Positions 1 to 6,094 are shown, numbered from the stretch's first letter. The stretch is DNA of 12,057 bases from Alphaproteobacteria bacterium (GCA_028869725.1 JAGWRJ010000274.1:1-12057), one strand, 5' to 3'. Notes: a model not told the origin generated them from the letters alone. Translations and numbers: made by a program.

Positions 1-257
1 GCGGTGGAAAATCCAGCATATTGGCGGATGGTCCACGGGCGCCCTGCGTACATGGTGGCTCTGACACCGCGGGTGAACGGTGCCATACCCGGAAGGCCGT
101 TGCTCTCAAGGTCTTCGAGGTCAGCGGCAGTGTAGAGCGGCTTGACGACAAAACCTTCCGGCGTCCTCCAGGTCAGCGGCTCCAAAGTGTCGGACTTGAG
201 CTCCTTGCGCGCCAGTGCCACCCAGTCGGGGGGCAGATTTACATCATCCGTACTCAT
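1..257 (-). CDS. scpA: Methylmalonyl-CoA mutase large (catalytic) subunit, N-terminal fragment
   Basis: Reading the reverse strand from the ATG at 257-255 gives 85 codons with no stop before the window edge, so the gene is 5'-complete and cut at its 3' side. The residues PFTRGVRATMYAGRP (about 60-74) followed by WTIRQYAGFST (75-85) match the start of the TIM-barrel domain of the B12-dependent mutase; human MUT carries a near-identical WTIRQYAGFST segment. Family knowledge: the enzyme interconverts (R)-methylmalonyl-CoA and succinyl-CoA with adenosylcobalamin, in the cytoplasm, for propionate, odd-chain and branched-chain catabolism. The short leader before the barrel fits the large subunit; the small subunit lacks this conserved stretch. 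A GGAGAG ribosome site (266-261) lies directly upstream. The B12-binding domain would lie beyond the window. The symbol could equally be mutB or bhbA. Confidence 0.9.
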   Translation of the reverse strand, partial: MSTDDVNLPPDWVALARKELKSDTLEPLTWRTPEGFVVKPLYTAADLEDLESNGLPGMAPFTRGVRATMYAGRPWTIRQYAGFST

Positions 258-285
258 GAACTCTCCAGGCCAGTTTTGTTGTGCC

Positions 286-313
286 AGTATCGCAGGTGCG
301 AAATCGCCGTCAA
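286..313 (-). promoter_or_regulatory. Predicted sigma70-type promoter of the methylmalonyl-CoA mutase gene
   Basis: On the - strand a -35 box TTGACG (313-308) is followed after 16 bases by GATACT (291-286), which matches four of six bases of the -10 consensus. The start point would be near 279, giving a leader of about 22 bases that contains the GGAGAG ribosome site. Spacing, box quality and distance to the start codon all agree, but this is consensus matching only. Confidence 0.5.
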
Positions 314-339
314 ACCTGGCGCGTGAACCGGGGACGAGA

Positions 340-357
340 GTCCTCCTTGTGGAGAAC
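340..357 (-). other. Short inverted repeat upstream of the mutase promoter
   Basis: Read on the - strand, GTTCTCC, a four-base ACAA loop and GGAGGAC can form a 7-bp stem including one G-U pair. It lies about 27 bases upstream of the predicted -35 box of the mutase gene. No T-run follows, so it is not a convincing terminator. It could be an operator half-site pair or chance. Confidence 0.2.
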
Positions 358-426
358 ACTGACCCTCGCATTCCTGGGCACCGCCACTATTAGGCGCTTA
401 CCCCCAGATATAGTTAAATCGAATCG

Positions 427-448
427 TTGACTTTACATACATTGTATG
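427..448. promoter_or_regulatory. Operator-like palindrome CATAC-ATT-GTATG next to a TTGACT box
   Basis: TTGACT (427-432) is followed by the inverted repeat CATAC/GTATG (436-440 and 444-448, spacer ATT). The text TTTACATACATTGTATG resembles operators bound by TetR/AcrR-type repressors; that is from memory of such sites, not a search. No adequate -10 box lies 16-18 bases after TTGACT, so it may not be an active promoter. An ATG overlaps the right arm (446-448). The repeat sits between the two divergent genes and could regulate either one or be a relic. Confidence 0.3.
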
Positions 449-500
449 AGAACAAAGACCGAATCGATCGTGGTTAGTGATTCGGACGTGATTCGTTCGA

Positions 501-528
501 TTGACGTTCTCGGCTGTGCACGCACAAT
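501..528 (+). promoter_or_regulatory. Predicted sigma70-type promoter of the helicase operon
   Basis: TTGACG (501-506), a 16-base spacer and CACAAT (523-528, four of six consensus bases) form a reasonable promoter. Transcription would start near 535, about 48 bases before the first in-frame ATG of the helicase. Supported by consensus only. Confidence 0.4.
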
Positions 529-582
529 CCACAGGCACGGCGTGCGCTTCCCCTGTCAGAACAATAGGTTAGCAAATGACGG

Positions 583-3240
583 ATGGGGGCCGTCGTGGTC
601 TTGTTCGCGCCGGTTGTGGCCCGTACAAGCGCTCATGGCCCATCTGCAATGTCGTTCGATATGAGCCGTAGAGCTTCCGGATCGCTGGCACCGCCCCCTG
701 GCGGACGGGTAACCGCAGTGCTCGGTCCGACCAATACGGGCAAAACCCATTTTGCGATCGAGCGGCTGACCGCACAGCGTTCGGGCATCATCGGCCTGCC
801 GCTTCGGCTCTTGGCGCGTGAGGTCTATGACCGCATCGTACGTTTAAAGGGCGCGCAGGCTGTGGCGCTGGTCACGGGCGAAGAGAAGATCGTGCCAAGC
901 AGCGCACAGTATTTCGTGTGTACCGTCGAAGCCATGCCACTTGATCTCGATGTGGCATGTCTCGTTGTCGATGAAATCCAGCTCTGCACCGATGCTGAGC
1001 GCGGCCATGTCTTTACCGACCGTTTGTTATTCGCGCGCGGACGTGAAGAGACCATGTTTCTGGGTGCTGAGACTATGCGGGGAGTCATCCAGCGCTTCGT
1101 TCCGAACGCACAGTTCATTACCCGACCAAGGTTTTCTGACCTTGCATTTACCGGCACCAAGAAGCTCACGCGGCTGCCGCGCCGCTCCGCCATTATCGCC
1201 TTTTCCGCCGAAGATGTTTATGGCATCGCTGAACTTATCCGGCGACAGCGCGGCGGAGCGGCAGTAGTGCTGGGCGCGCTGTCACCACGTACGCGCAATG
1301 CCCAGGTTGCACTCTATCAAAGCGGTGAAGTTGATTTTCTGGTGGCCACCGACGCAATCGGCATGGGCCTCAATATGGACATCGACCATGTCGCATTTTC
1401 ATCATTGACCAAGTTTGACGGCTCTGGCTTGCGCGCCCTACGCGCAGACGAGATCGGGCAAATCGCGGGTCGCGCCGGTCGTCATATGAATGACGGCACA
1501 TTTGGTCTGACCGCGGACGCGGAAAGCCTCGAACCGGAAATGATCAGGCGTATAGAAAATCATCAGTATGAGCCGGTGCGGCTTCTGCAATGGCGTAATT
1601 CCAGGCTTACCTACCACTCCATCGATGCCCTTTTGGCTGCTCTTGAAGCTCCTGCACCACAGCGCGGGCTCATTAGAGCACGCGCCGCTCAAGATCTTAC
1701 GGCGCTACGCATTCTGGCGAGTCACGCAGATATTCGCTCGATGGCCAACACTCCTGCTGCCGTGCGTCTCTTGTGGGACGCCTGTCAGATCCCAGACTTT
1801 CGCAAACTTTCAGATGAAGACCACGTCCGGCTGGTAGGTCAGATCTATCGCCATCTCATGAGTTCAGAAGGTGTGCTACCAGAAGACTGGTTTGCCCGTC
1901 AGATCGGCCGCCTCGACACGGTCGAAGGTGACGTCGCTACGTTGTCGGGAAGGCTCGCAGCGATCCGAATTTGGACTTACACGGCGAACCGGCCGAACTG
2001 GCTCAAAGATGCACCCCATTGGCAGAGCCAAACTCGTGCAGTGGAAGATCGACTGTCGGATGCTCTGCACGAGCGGTTGACCCAGCGGTTCATTGACCGC
2101 CGCACTGCGATATTGATGCGCTCTCTCCAGGATGACGATAGCACGCTGGGCGTCGATGAATCGGGATCCGTCACCGTCGATGGAGAAAGCGTTGGCAAGC
2201 TGGAAGGCTTCCTTTTTGTACCCTGCGACCGCGAGCGCTCCTTTCAGGGGCGCACTTTACGAGCCGCCGCCCTGAAGGCATTGGACAGCGAATTTGCGCG
2301 TCGCGAGCGCAGCCTCATGTCCGCACCCGCCGAGGCCCTGAACCTGAGCGAGCACGGGCGTATCTGGTGGGACGGCGCAATTGTAGGGCAGCTTGCAGCG
2401 GGCTCATCTGTACTCGCACCGAGACTGGCCCTAATGGCTGATGATAATCTGCGACCTGAGATGCGCGTCCGTCTGAACGAAAAGCTAAACCAATGGCTTG
2501 ACGATCATTTGCGCGCGCGGCTCGACCAGCTTTTTGCACTCAAGAACCTGAGCGACGCGCGCCCGGAGGGGCCGCGGGTCCTTCCCGCCGCCGCACGCGG
2601 ACTGGCGTTTCAGCTTTTCGAAAATCTGGGAGCGCTGGACCGCGAGGACGTATCATTGCCTGCGGAAGAACTCCCGATCGCGCGCGCGCTACGCCCTTAC
2701 GGCATCACTTTCGGGCGACGTTCCATTTATCTTCCACGACTGTTACGCCCCGACGCAGCGCACCTTCTGGCCCTTCTGTGGGCCATATCTTCCGGACTGA
2801 AGGAAATTCCGCGTCTTCCGGCGGCGGGCATCACGTCGTTTACGGATGATAACCAGCTGCCGGCAGGATTTCTGGCCGCCGCAGGCTTTCGTCGCATCGG
2901 TACCCGTATCGTTCGGCTCGACATTATCGAGCGGCTTGAGAAAGCCCTGGATGACGCGGCTGCAACCGGACAGTCTGCGCAAGCGGCGCTGCCGCGCCTC
3001 GTCTCTCTCCTTGGTTGCGATCGAACTACGCTCGAAGGTGTCCTCAATGCCTTGGGATGGCAACAGGTCGAGGTTGCGCAAAGCGAGCCGGTATGGCGCC
3101 TACGTAACGAAGGCGGCAGCAAGGCTCGCGCGCCTCGAGGTAAGCGCCGGCGCGCTGCCGTCCAACCCGGTCCTCCAGGGGGGCCACAGAATTCCGACTC
3201 GCCCTTTGCCGGGCTCAGGGCACTACTTGCGGCGGATTGA
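583..3240 (+). CDS. SUV3-like superfamily 2 ATP-dependent RNA helicase
   Basis: This is an SF2 helicase of the SUV3/MgpS type, related to the mitochondrial RNA-degradosome helicase. Numbered from the ATG at 583, motifs appear in order: Walker A GPTNTGKT (48-55), Walker B DEIQ (130-133), ATDAIGMGLNM (255-265) and the arginine-finger motif QIAGRAGR (293-300). The phrase AVLGPTNTGKTH is a signature of this family. About 580 residues follow the motor, ending in a basic, proline-rich tail (RGKRRR near 854). Family knowledge: it unwinds RNA or RNA/DNA duplexes using ATP, usually with exonucleases; the bacterial role is less defined. The start is uncertain. In-frame ATGs lie at 583, 649 and 661, none with a clear ribosome site, and conserved sequence begins only at about residue 42, so 649 or 661 may be the true start. 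The S4-domain gene begins 4 bases after the stop. Confidence 0.9.
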   Translation: MGAVVVLFAPVVARTSAHGPSAMSFDMSRRASGSLAPPPGGRVTAVLGPTNTGKTHFAIERLTAQRSGIIGLPLRLLAREVYDRIVRLKGAQAVALVTGEEKIVPSSAQYFVCTVEAMPLDLDVACLVVDEIQLCTDAERGHVFTDRLLFARGREETMFLGAETMRGVIQRFVPNAQFITRPRFSDLAFTGTKKLTRLPRRSAIIAFSAEDVYGIAELIRRQRGGAAVVLGALSPRTRNAQVALYQSGEVDFLVATDAIGMGLNMDIDHVAFSSLTKFDGSGLRALRADEIGQIAGRAGRHMNDGTFGLTADAESLEPEMIRRIENHQYEPVRLLQWRNSRLTYHSIDALLAALEAPAPQRGLIRARAAQDLTALRILASHADIRSMANTPAAVRLLWDACQIPDFRKLSDEDHVRLVGQIYRHLMSSEGVLPEDWFARQIGRLDTVEGDVATLSGRLAAIRIWTYTANRPNWLKDAPHWQSQTRAVEDRLSDALHERLTQRFIDRRTAILMRSLQDDDSTLGVDESGSVTVDGESVGKLEGFLFVPCDRERSFQGRTLRAAALKALDSEFARRERSLMSAPAEALNLSEHGRIWWDGAIVGQLAAGSSVLAPRLALMADDNLRPEMRVRLNEKLNQWLDDHLRARLDQLFALKNLSDARPEGPRVLPAAARGLAFQLFENLGALDREDVSLPAEELPIARALRPYGITFGRRSIYLPRLLRPDAAHLLALLWAISSGLKEIPRLPAAGITSFTDDNQLPAGFLAAAGFRRIGTRIVRLDIIERLEKALDDAAATGQSAQAALPRLVSLLGCDRTTLEGVLNALGWQQVEVAQSEPVWRLRNEGGSKARAPRGKRRRAAVQPGPPGGPQNSDSPFAGLRALLAAD

Positions 3241-3244
3241 CGCA

Positions 3245-3535
3245 ATGGAGCGCATCCGTATCGACAAGTGGCTGTGGCAGGCGCGGTTCTACCGAACCCG
3301 GCCCCTGGCCCAGCGGGCCTGCACCGCCGGATTCATTCGCCTCAACGGTCAACGTGTCGAGAAGCCGGCTGCATTACTGCGCTGTGGGGACATTCTGACC
3401 CTCCCCCTTGGTCGGGAAGTCGCGGCGGTAAAGGTATTGGCTATCGGAGAGCGGCGCGGCCCGGCACCAGAAGCCCGCTGCCTCTACCAGGTCCTGACTG
3501 AAACGACGCTTGATCCGGGCGCGCCAGCGCCTTAA
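3245..3535 (+). CDS. S4-domain RNA-binding protein, Hsp15-like
   Basis: A 96-residue basic protein consisting almost entirely of an S4 fold. It opens with RIDKWLWQARFYRTRPLAQ (residues 4-22), then the S4 turn GFIRLNGQRVEKPAALLRCGD (29-49) and the beta-strand segment ILTLPLG (50-56). This layout is that of Hsp15 (HslR). Family knowledge: E. coli Hsp15 binds free 50S subunits that still carry peptidyl-tRNA and helps recycle stalled ribosomes. The frame stays open well upstream inside the helicase gene, but the ATG at 3245 places the first conserved residues at the N-terminus, as in homologues. No strong ribosome site is present. With only 4 bases between the helicase stop and this ATG, translational coupling is likely. 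The pairing suggests a joint role in RNA or ribosome quality control, which is inference. Compared with E. coli Hsp15 it is shorter at the C-terminus. Confidence 0.9.
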   Translation: MERIRIDKWLWQARFYRTRPLAQRACTAGFIRLNGQRVEKPAALLRCGDILTLPLGREVAAVKVLAIGERRGPAPEARCLYQVLTETTLDPGAPAP

Positions 3536-3568
3536 GGAGCGTGCCGCGTACGCTCACCCTTACGTTTC

Positions 3569-3572
3569 GGAG
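3569..3572 (+). promoter_or_regulatory. Ribosome binding site fixing the fdxA start
   Basis: GGAG lies 7 bases before the ATG at 3580. The frame is open from farther upstream (a GTG at 3541), but this site and the position of the first cluster cysteine favour 3580. Confidence 0.7.
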
Positions 3573-3579
3573 TCACCTC

Positions 3580-3918
3580 ATGACCTTCGTCGTCACCGAT
3601 GCCTGCATCAAATGCAAATTCATGGATTGCGTCGAGGTCTGTCCCGTGGACTGCTTCTACGAGGGTGAGAACATGCTGGTGATCGATCCGGAGGTCTGCA
3701 TCGACTGCGGCGTCTGTGAACCGGAATGCCCGCCAGAGGCCATCAAACCGGACACCGAGCCGGGGCTAGAAAAGTGGCTGAGCCTGAATGCGCAGTACTC
3801 TAAAAGCTGGCCGAATATCACCCAGAAGGGCACTCCTCCCGCAGATGCGAAGGAATGGGAAGGAGTGGATGGCAAGTTCGAGGCTCACTTCAGCCCGAAC
3901 CCGGGAACCGGCTCCTGA
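3580..3918 (+). CDS. fdxA: Seven-iron ferredoxin FdxA ([3Fe-4S][4Fe-4S])
   Basis: A 112-residue ferredoxin of the Azotobacter FdI type, a soluble cytoplasmic low-potential electron carrier. By alignment in mind with A. vinelandii FdI, Cys9, Cys17 and Cys50 should bind the [3Fe-4S] cluster, and Cys21, Cys40, Cys43 and Cys46 the [4Fe-4S] cluster. Cys25 matches the non-ligand cysteine of that family. The C-terminal half has the usual long extension (EKWLSLNAQYSKSWPNIT, residues 67-84, then KEWEGVDGKFEAHFS). Length is normal for alphaproteobacterial FdxA. It starts 44 bases after the S4 gene and probably shares its transcript. The partner is not evident from the window; members of this family have been linked to redox stress and to reductases such as ferredoxin-NADP reductase. 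Confidence 0.95.
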   Translation: MTFVVTDACIKCKFMDCVEVCPVDCFYEGENMLVIDPEVCIDCGVCEPECPPEAIKPDTEPGLEKWLSLNAQYSKSWPNITQKGTPPADAKEWEGVDGKFEAHFSPNPGTGS

Positions 3919-3920
3919 GA

Positions 3921-3944
3921 TCCAGGTCCACCCCCCTTCCTGGA
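3921..3944 (+). terminator. Weak hairpin after fdxA
   Basis: TCCAGG (3921-3926) and CCTGGA (3939-3944) can pair around a 12-base C-rich loop two bases after the fdxA stop codon. No T-run follows, so it is either a weak or Rho-assisted terminator or an mRNA 3'-end stabiliser. Confidence 0.25.
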
Positions 3945-4057
3945 CAGTCGAGGCTCGCTGCTGAGACCGCCAACCTGCCGTAATCCTTGAGGGAATTCGG
4001 GCAGGAGCAAAATTAAGGCCGTAGTTTCAACGGCTTCGAGCATTCGCCCTTCCCTTT

Positions 4058-4086
4058 TTGCCAAGATCATGCTAGTATTTTTTATT
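4058..4086 (+). promoter_or_regulatory. carD: Possible carD promoter
   Basis: TTGCCA (4058-4063), a 17-base spacer and TTTATT (4081-4086) fit a weak sigma70-type promoter inside a T-rich patch. Use of this promoter would give a leader of about 235 bases before carD. The -35 text overlaps one arm of a TGCCAA/TTGGCA inverted repeat, so a regulator could act here. Confidence 0.3.
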
Positions 4087-4152
4087 GGCATTTGGCAGTC
4101 CGACCGGCACACCACAAGCGCCCGCAGGCATCTGTCCCGCTCAATCTGTGTG

Positions 4153-4188
4153 CTTGGCCTCAGGATGTCCCCGAACCCTGAGCCCAAG
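4153..4188 (+). other. Imperfect hairpin in the carD leader
   Basis: CTTGG-C-CTCAGG (4153-4164) pairs with CCTGAG-C-CCAAG (4177-4188), giving 11 base pairs and one C-C mismatch around a 12-base loop. No T-run follows, so it is not a standard terminator. It may fold in the mRNA leader or act on DNA. Confidence 0.35.
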
Positions 4189-4237
4189 GCCTACCACAGA
4201 TCATAGCGTGCCTTGGTTCTGGAAACGGGGCTATTTT

Positions 4238-4256
4238 GCGCTGCAACATGCAGCGC
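4238..4256 (+). other. Perfect 7-bp hairpin in the carD leader
   Basis: GCGCTGC (4238-4244) and GCAGCGC (4250-4256) are exact complements around the loop AACAT. It lies about 70 bases before the carD start and is followed by CTTAAT, without a T-run. Confidence 0.4.
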
Positions 4257-4327
4257 CTTAATGCGACGCACTTCGCAGCGGTTAGGACGGCTGATCGGGC
4301 GGAGCGCGTTCATTCGCGAGGAAATGG

Positions 4328-4882
4328 ATGGATATGACGACCGCTGCAGCGACGACCAAGAAGAAGATCCCTGCCAACTCCAACAAGAAGCCGGATTTCA
4401 AGGCCAACGATCATGTGGTCTACCCGACCCATGGCGTCGGCAAGATCATGCGGATCGAGGAGCAGGAAGTCGCCGGTCTTAAGCTTGAGCTGTTCGTCAT
4501 CACCTTCGAAAAGGACAAGATGACGTTGCGTGTTCCGGTCGCTAAGGCCAAGTCGGTTGGTATGCGCAAGCTGTCCTCGCCCGACGTGGTTGCTACTGCG
4601 CTCAACACCCTGAAGGGCCGTGCACGGGTCAAGCGGACCATGTGGTCGCGCCGGGCACAGGAATATGAAGCCAAGATCAATTCCGGCGATCTGGTATCTA
4701 TCGCCGAAGTAGTGCGCGATCTGCACCGCGCCTCTGGACAGCCCGAGCAATCCTATTCCGAACGCCAGCTTTACGAAGCGGCCCTGGCGCGTATGGCTCG
4801 AGAAGTCGCAGCTGTCGAACGCATCGATGAACAGGCGGCGATCAAGCGCGTCGAAACCGTGCTACTCAAGAAGGCAGCCTGA
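4328..4882 (+). CDS. carD: CarD-family RNA-polymerase-binding transcription regulator
   Basis: A 184-residue CarD/CdnL-type protein. After a lysine-rich, probably disordered N-terminus (residues 1-22), the RNA-polymerase interaction domain runs from about 24 to 80 with the signature DHVVYPTHGVGKI (28-40) and the segment LRVPVAKAKSVGMRKL (67-82). A helical DNA-binding domain follows, with ALNTLKGRARVKRTMWSRR (91-109) and further helices to the end. Family knowledge: CarD binds the beta subunit and stabilises open promoter complexes, notably at rRNA and growth-rate-linked promoters; in alphaproteobacteria, which have rRNA promoters lacking a -7 T, it is a global activator. GAGG (4318-4321) sits 6 bases before this ATG; another ATG 6 bases inside is possible. 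The gene ends 20 bases before a strong terminator. It is probably transcribed separately from fdxA, given the long gap. Confidence 0.95.
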   Translation: MDMTTAAATTKKKIPANSNKKPDFKANDHVVYPTHGVGKIMRIEEQEVAGLKLELFVITFEKDKMTLRVPVAKAKSVGMRKLSSPDVVATALNTLKGRARVKRTMWSRRAQEYEAKINSGDLVSIAEVVRDLHRASGQPEQSYSERQLYEAALARMAREVAAVERIDEQAAIKRVETVLLKKAA

Positions 4883-4902
4883 ACCTTACGCCAAATTACC
4901 AG

Positions 4903-4929
4903 AAGGCCCGGGCTCGACCCGGGCTTTTT
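4903..4929 (+). terminator. Intrinsic terminator of carD
   Basis: GCCCGGG (4906-4912), loop CTCGA, CCCGGGC (4918-4924), then five T (4925-4929). Three further pairs with the T-run (A-U, A-U, G-U) lengthen the stem to 10. This is a textbook Rho-independent terminator, 20 bases after the carD stop. Confidence 0.9.
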
Positions 4930-4936
4930 GCTACGC

Positions 4937-5025
4937 GGTCCGACAGCTGGCGGACCTGACGGGGCCAGTGCTCCCTCCTTCCAAACGAGGGACGGCAGGT
5001 CGTTTCCACGATTGATCCCACGACC
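4937..5025 (+). repeat. Three consecutive small inverted repeats between carD and the channel gene
   Basis: GGTCCG/CGGACC (4937-4942, 4951-4956), TCCCTC/GAGGGA (4972-4977, 4987-4992) and GGTCGT/ACGACC (4998-5003, 5020-5025) follow one another after the carD terminator. Each has a 6-bp stem. GC-rich sequence makes such stems common, so significance is unclear. No reading frame of interest is seen here. Confidence 0.3.
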
Positions 5026-5045
5026 CCTGGGCTATCAGCGGGTAA

Positions 5046-5051
5046 TATGAT
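5046..5051 (+). promoter_or_regulatory. Possible -10 box upstream of the mechanosensitive channel gene
   Basis: TATGAT (5046-5051) matches five of six bases of the -10 consensus and lies 40 bases before the first ATG. I find no good -35 box at 16-18 bases upstream, so the promoter would need an activator or an alternative sigma factor. Confidence 0.25.
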
Positions 5052-5090
5052 CAAAACCCTCTGCCGGCACGTAAGAGCCACGTAACCTGG

Positions 5091-6017
5091 ATGATCGCGA
5101 TGTCCCCCAAATCGTTCGCTGCGGTTCTGCCGCTCTCACCTGTACTCTCTACGCCTGACCGGCTGAAGGATCTTCTTTTCAGCGCGGCGAGCAATCTCGT
5201 CGCGGCCGTCATCATTTTGATCATCGGCTTTACCATCGCCAGATTGGCGGGACGCTGGCTGGAACGGGTACTTACCCGCAGCCTTCATATCGATTCCACG
5301 CTGGTGCCAGTGTCCACCACGACTGTGCGCTACGGCATCATTGCATTGACCCTGATTGCAGTGCTGGGGCGCTTCGGCGTGCAGACAACAAGCCTGATTG
5401 CCGTGCTCGGGGCTGCCGGCCTGGCAGTCGGCCTCGCCCTGCAAGGTACGCTGTCGAACGTCGCCGCCGGAGTGATGCTTCTTTTTCTGCGGCCATTCCG
5501 AGTCGGTGATTACATCACAGCAGCAGGTACCGGCGGAACGGTGCGCGAGATAGGCCTGTTTACCACCGTGCTCATCGATGCGGACCTCGTGTACATCTCC
5601 GTGCCAAACTCCATGATCTTCTCCAGCTCCATCACCAACTACTCGCGTGAGCCTACACGGAGGGTCAATTTCACGGTTGGTATCGATTATTCCGATGACG
5701 TGGAAAAGGCTCAGGCGATCATCCTCGATCTGCTGAAATCCGATCCGCGCATCCTGCCTGATCCGGCACCGGCGGCGCCCGTGGGGGCGCTCAGCGCCTC
5801 CTCGGTGGATATCATTGTCCGTTGCTGGACCTCCACCTCGGATTACTGGTCTGTGCTGTACGATCTGCAGAAGCGGGTCAAACTTGCTCTCGACAAGGCC
5901 GGCATCACGATCCCCTACCCCCAGCATGTGGTTCAGTTTCGCGACGGTTCCGGCGGCAGCCTGCCCACTGGCGTCCCGACTCCGGGATCTGCGGCCGGTC
6001 TGACGCCACCGCGATAA
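5091..6017 (+). CDS. mscS: MscS-type small-conductance mechanosensitive ion channel
   Basis: A 308-residue inner-membrane channel with the three-helix plan of E. coli MscS: TM1 about 35-52, TM2 about 80-97 and the pore-lining TM3 about 102-132. TM3 has the family's glycine/alanine pattern (GAAGLAVGLALQGTLSN, 107-123), then RPFRVGDYI (134-142), the beta domain with NYSREPTRRVNF (183-194), and the alpha/beta domain ending with AGITIPYPQ (270-278). Family knowledge: seven subunits form a channel that opens on membrane tension and releases solutes on hypo-osmotic shock. It is a little longer than E. coli MscS because of a Pro/Ala-rich insert (224-231) and a Gly/Pro-rich tail after 285. ATGs at 5091 and 5100 are both possible; neither has a strong ribosome site. 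It follows the carD terminator and is probably transcribed alone. Confidence 0.93.
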   Translation: MIAMSPKSFAAVLPLSPVLSTPDRLKDLLFSAASNLVAAVIILIIGFTIARLAGRWLERVLTRSLHIDSTLVPVSTTTVRYGIIALTLIAVLGRFGVQTTSLIAVLGAAGLAVGLALQGTLSNVAAGVMLLFLRPFRVGDYITAAGTGGTVREIGLFTTVLIDADLVYISVPNSMIFSSSITNYSREPTRRVNFTVGIDYSDDVEKAQAIILDLLKSDPRILPDPAPAAPVGALSASSVDIIVRCWTSTSDYWSVLYDLQKRVKLALDKAGITIPYPQHVVQFRDGSGGSLPTGVPTPGSAAGLTPPR

Positions 6018-6043
6018 CCCATCGAAACCGGTAGTCACCTAGT

Positions 6044-6059
6044 AGTGCTTGCGCGCACT
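6044..6059. terminator. Weak hairpin between convergent channel and hydrolase genes
   Basis: AGTGC (6044-6048) and GCACT (6055-6059) pair around a six-base loop, with two possible outer wobble pairs. It lies between two converging stop codons (6017 and 6095), where a two-way terminator would be expected, but no T-run is present on either strand. Confidence 0.2.
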
Positions 6060-6094
6060 GTGGGCCCGCGCATCGCAGCCATATCCGTTTCCAG

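Larger units (their letters stand above)
258..582. other. Divergent intergenic region between mutase and helicase genes
   Basis: These 325 bases separate two genes that point away from each other. They hold the mutase promoter, a short inverted repeat (340-357), the operator-like palindrome (436-448) and the helicase promoter (501-528). I see no protein here that I recognise. An open frame from the ATG at 446 runs 72 codons into the helicase but lacks a ribosome site and does not resemble a known family beyond its first residues. Confidence 0.6.
3919..4327 (+). other. 409-base gap between fdxA and carD, rich in inverted repeats
   Basis: I see no convincing protein gene here. It contains several inverted repeats: TCCAGG/CCTGGA (3921-3926, 3939-3944) just after the fdxA stop, CCTGCC/GGCAGG (3974-3979, 4000-4005), an imperfect 11-bp stem (4153-4188) and a perfect 7-bp hairpin (4238-4256). 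A T-rich patch at 4076-4086 and three TTGGCA-type words (4059-4097) lie in the middle. The right part is the leader of carD, and a small RNA cannot be excluded. Confidence 0.5.

Noticed and set aside
258..445. A cobalamin riboswitch controlling the mutase gene
   Set aside because: I looked for a B12-box-like element upstream of the mutase and saw none, and the predicted leader is only about 22 bases long.
446..664. A 72-codon + strand frame between mutase and helicase
   Set aside because: Only its first seven residues suggest a TetR-type start; the rest is not protein-like and runs into the helicase gene. It is kept as a possible relic in the findings, not as a gene.
2846..3244. Upstream extension of the S4 protein frame inside the helicase gene
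   Set aside because: The helicase is conserved through this region and S4 homologues begin at the RIDKWLW segment, so the ATG at 3245 is the start.
3885..4187. A 100-codon - strand frame overlapping the fdxA end and the intergenic gap
   Set aside because: It has no recognisable domain and overlaps the end of a real gene. I did not call it, though part of the gap might encode something small.
5136..6038. A 300-codon open frame on the - strand, antisense to the channel gene
   Set aside because: The + strand product is an unmistakable MscS protein over the same bases; the antisense product is rich in His, Arg and Gly and resembles no family. It is a GC-related shadow.
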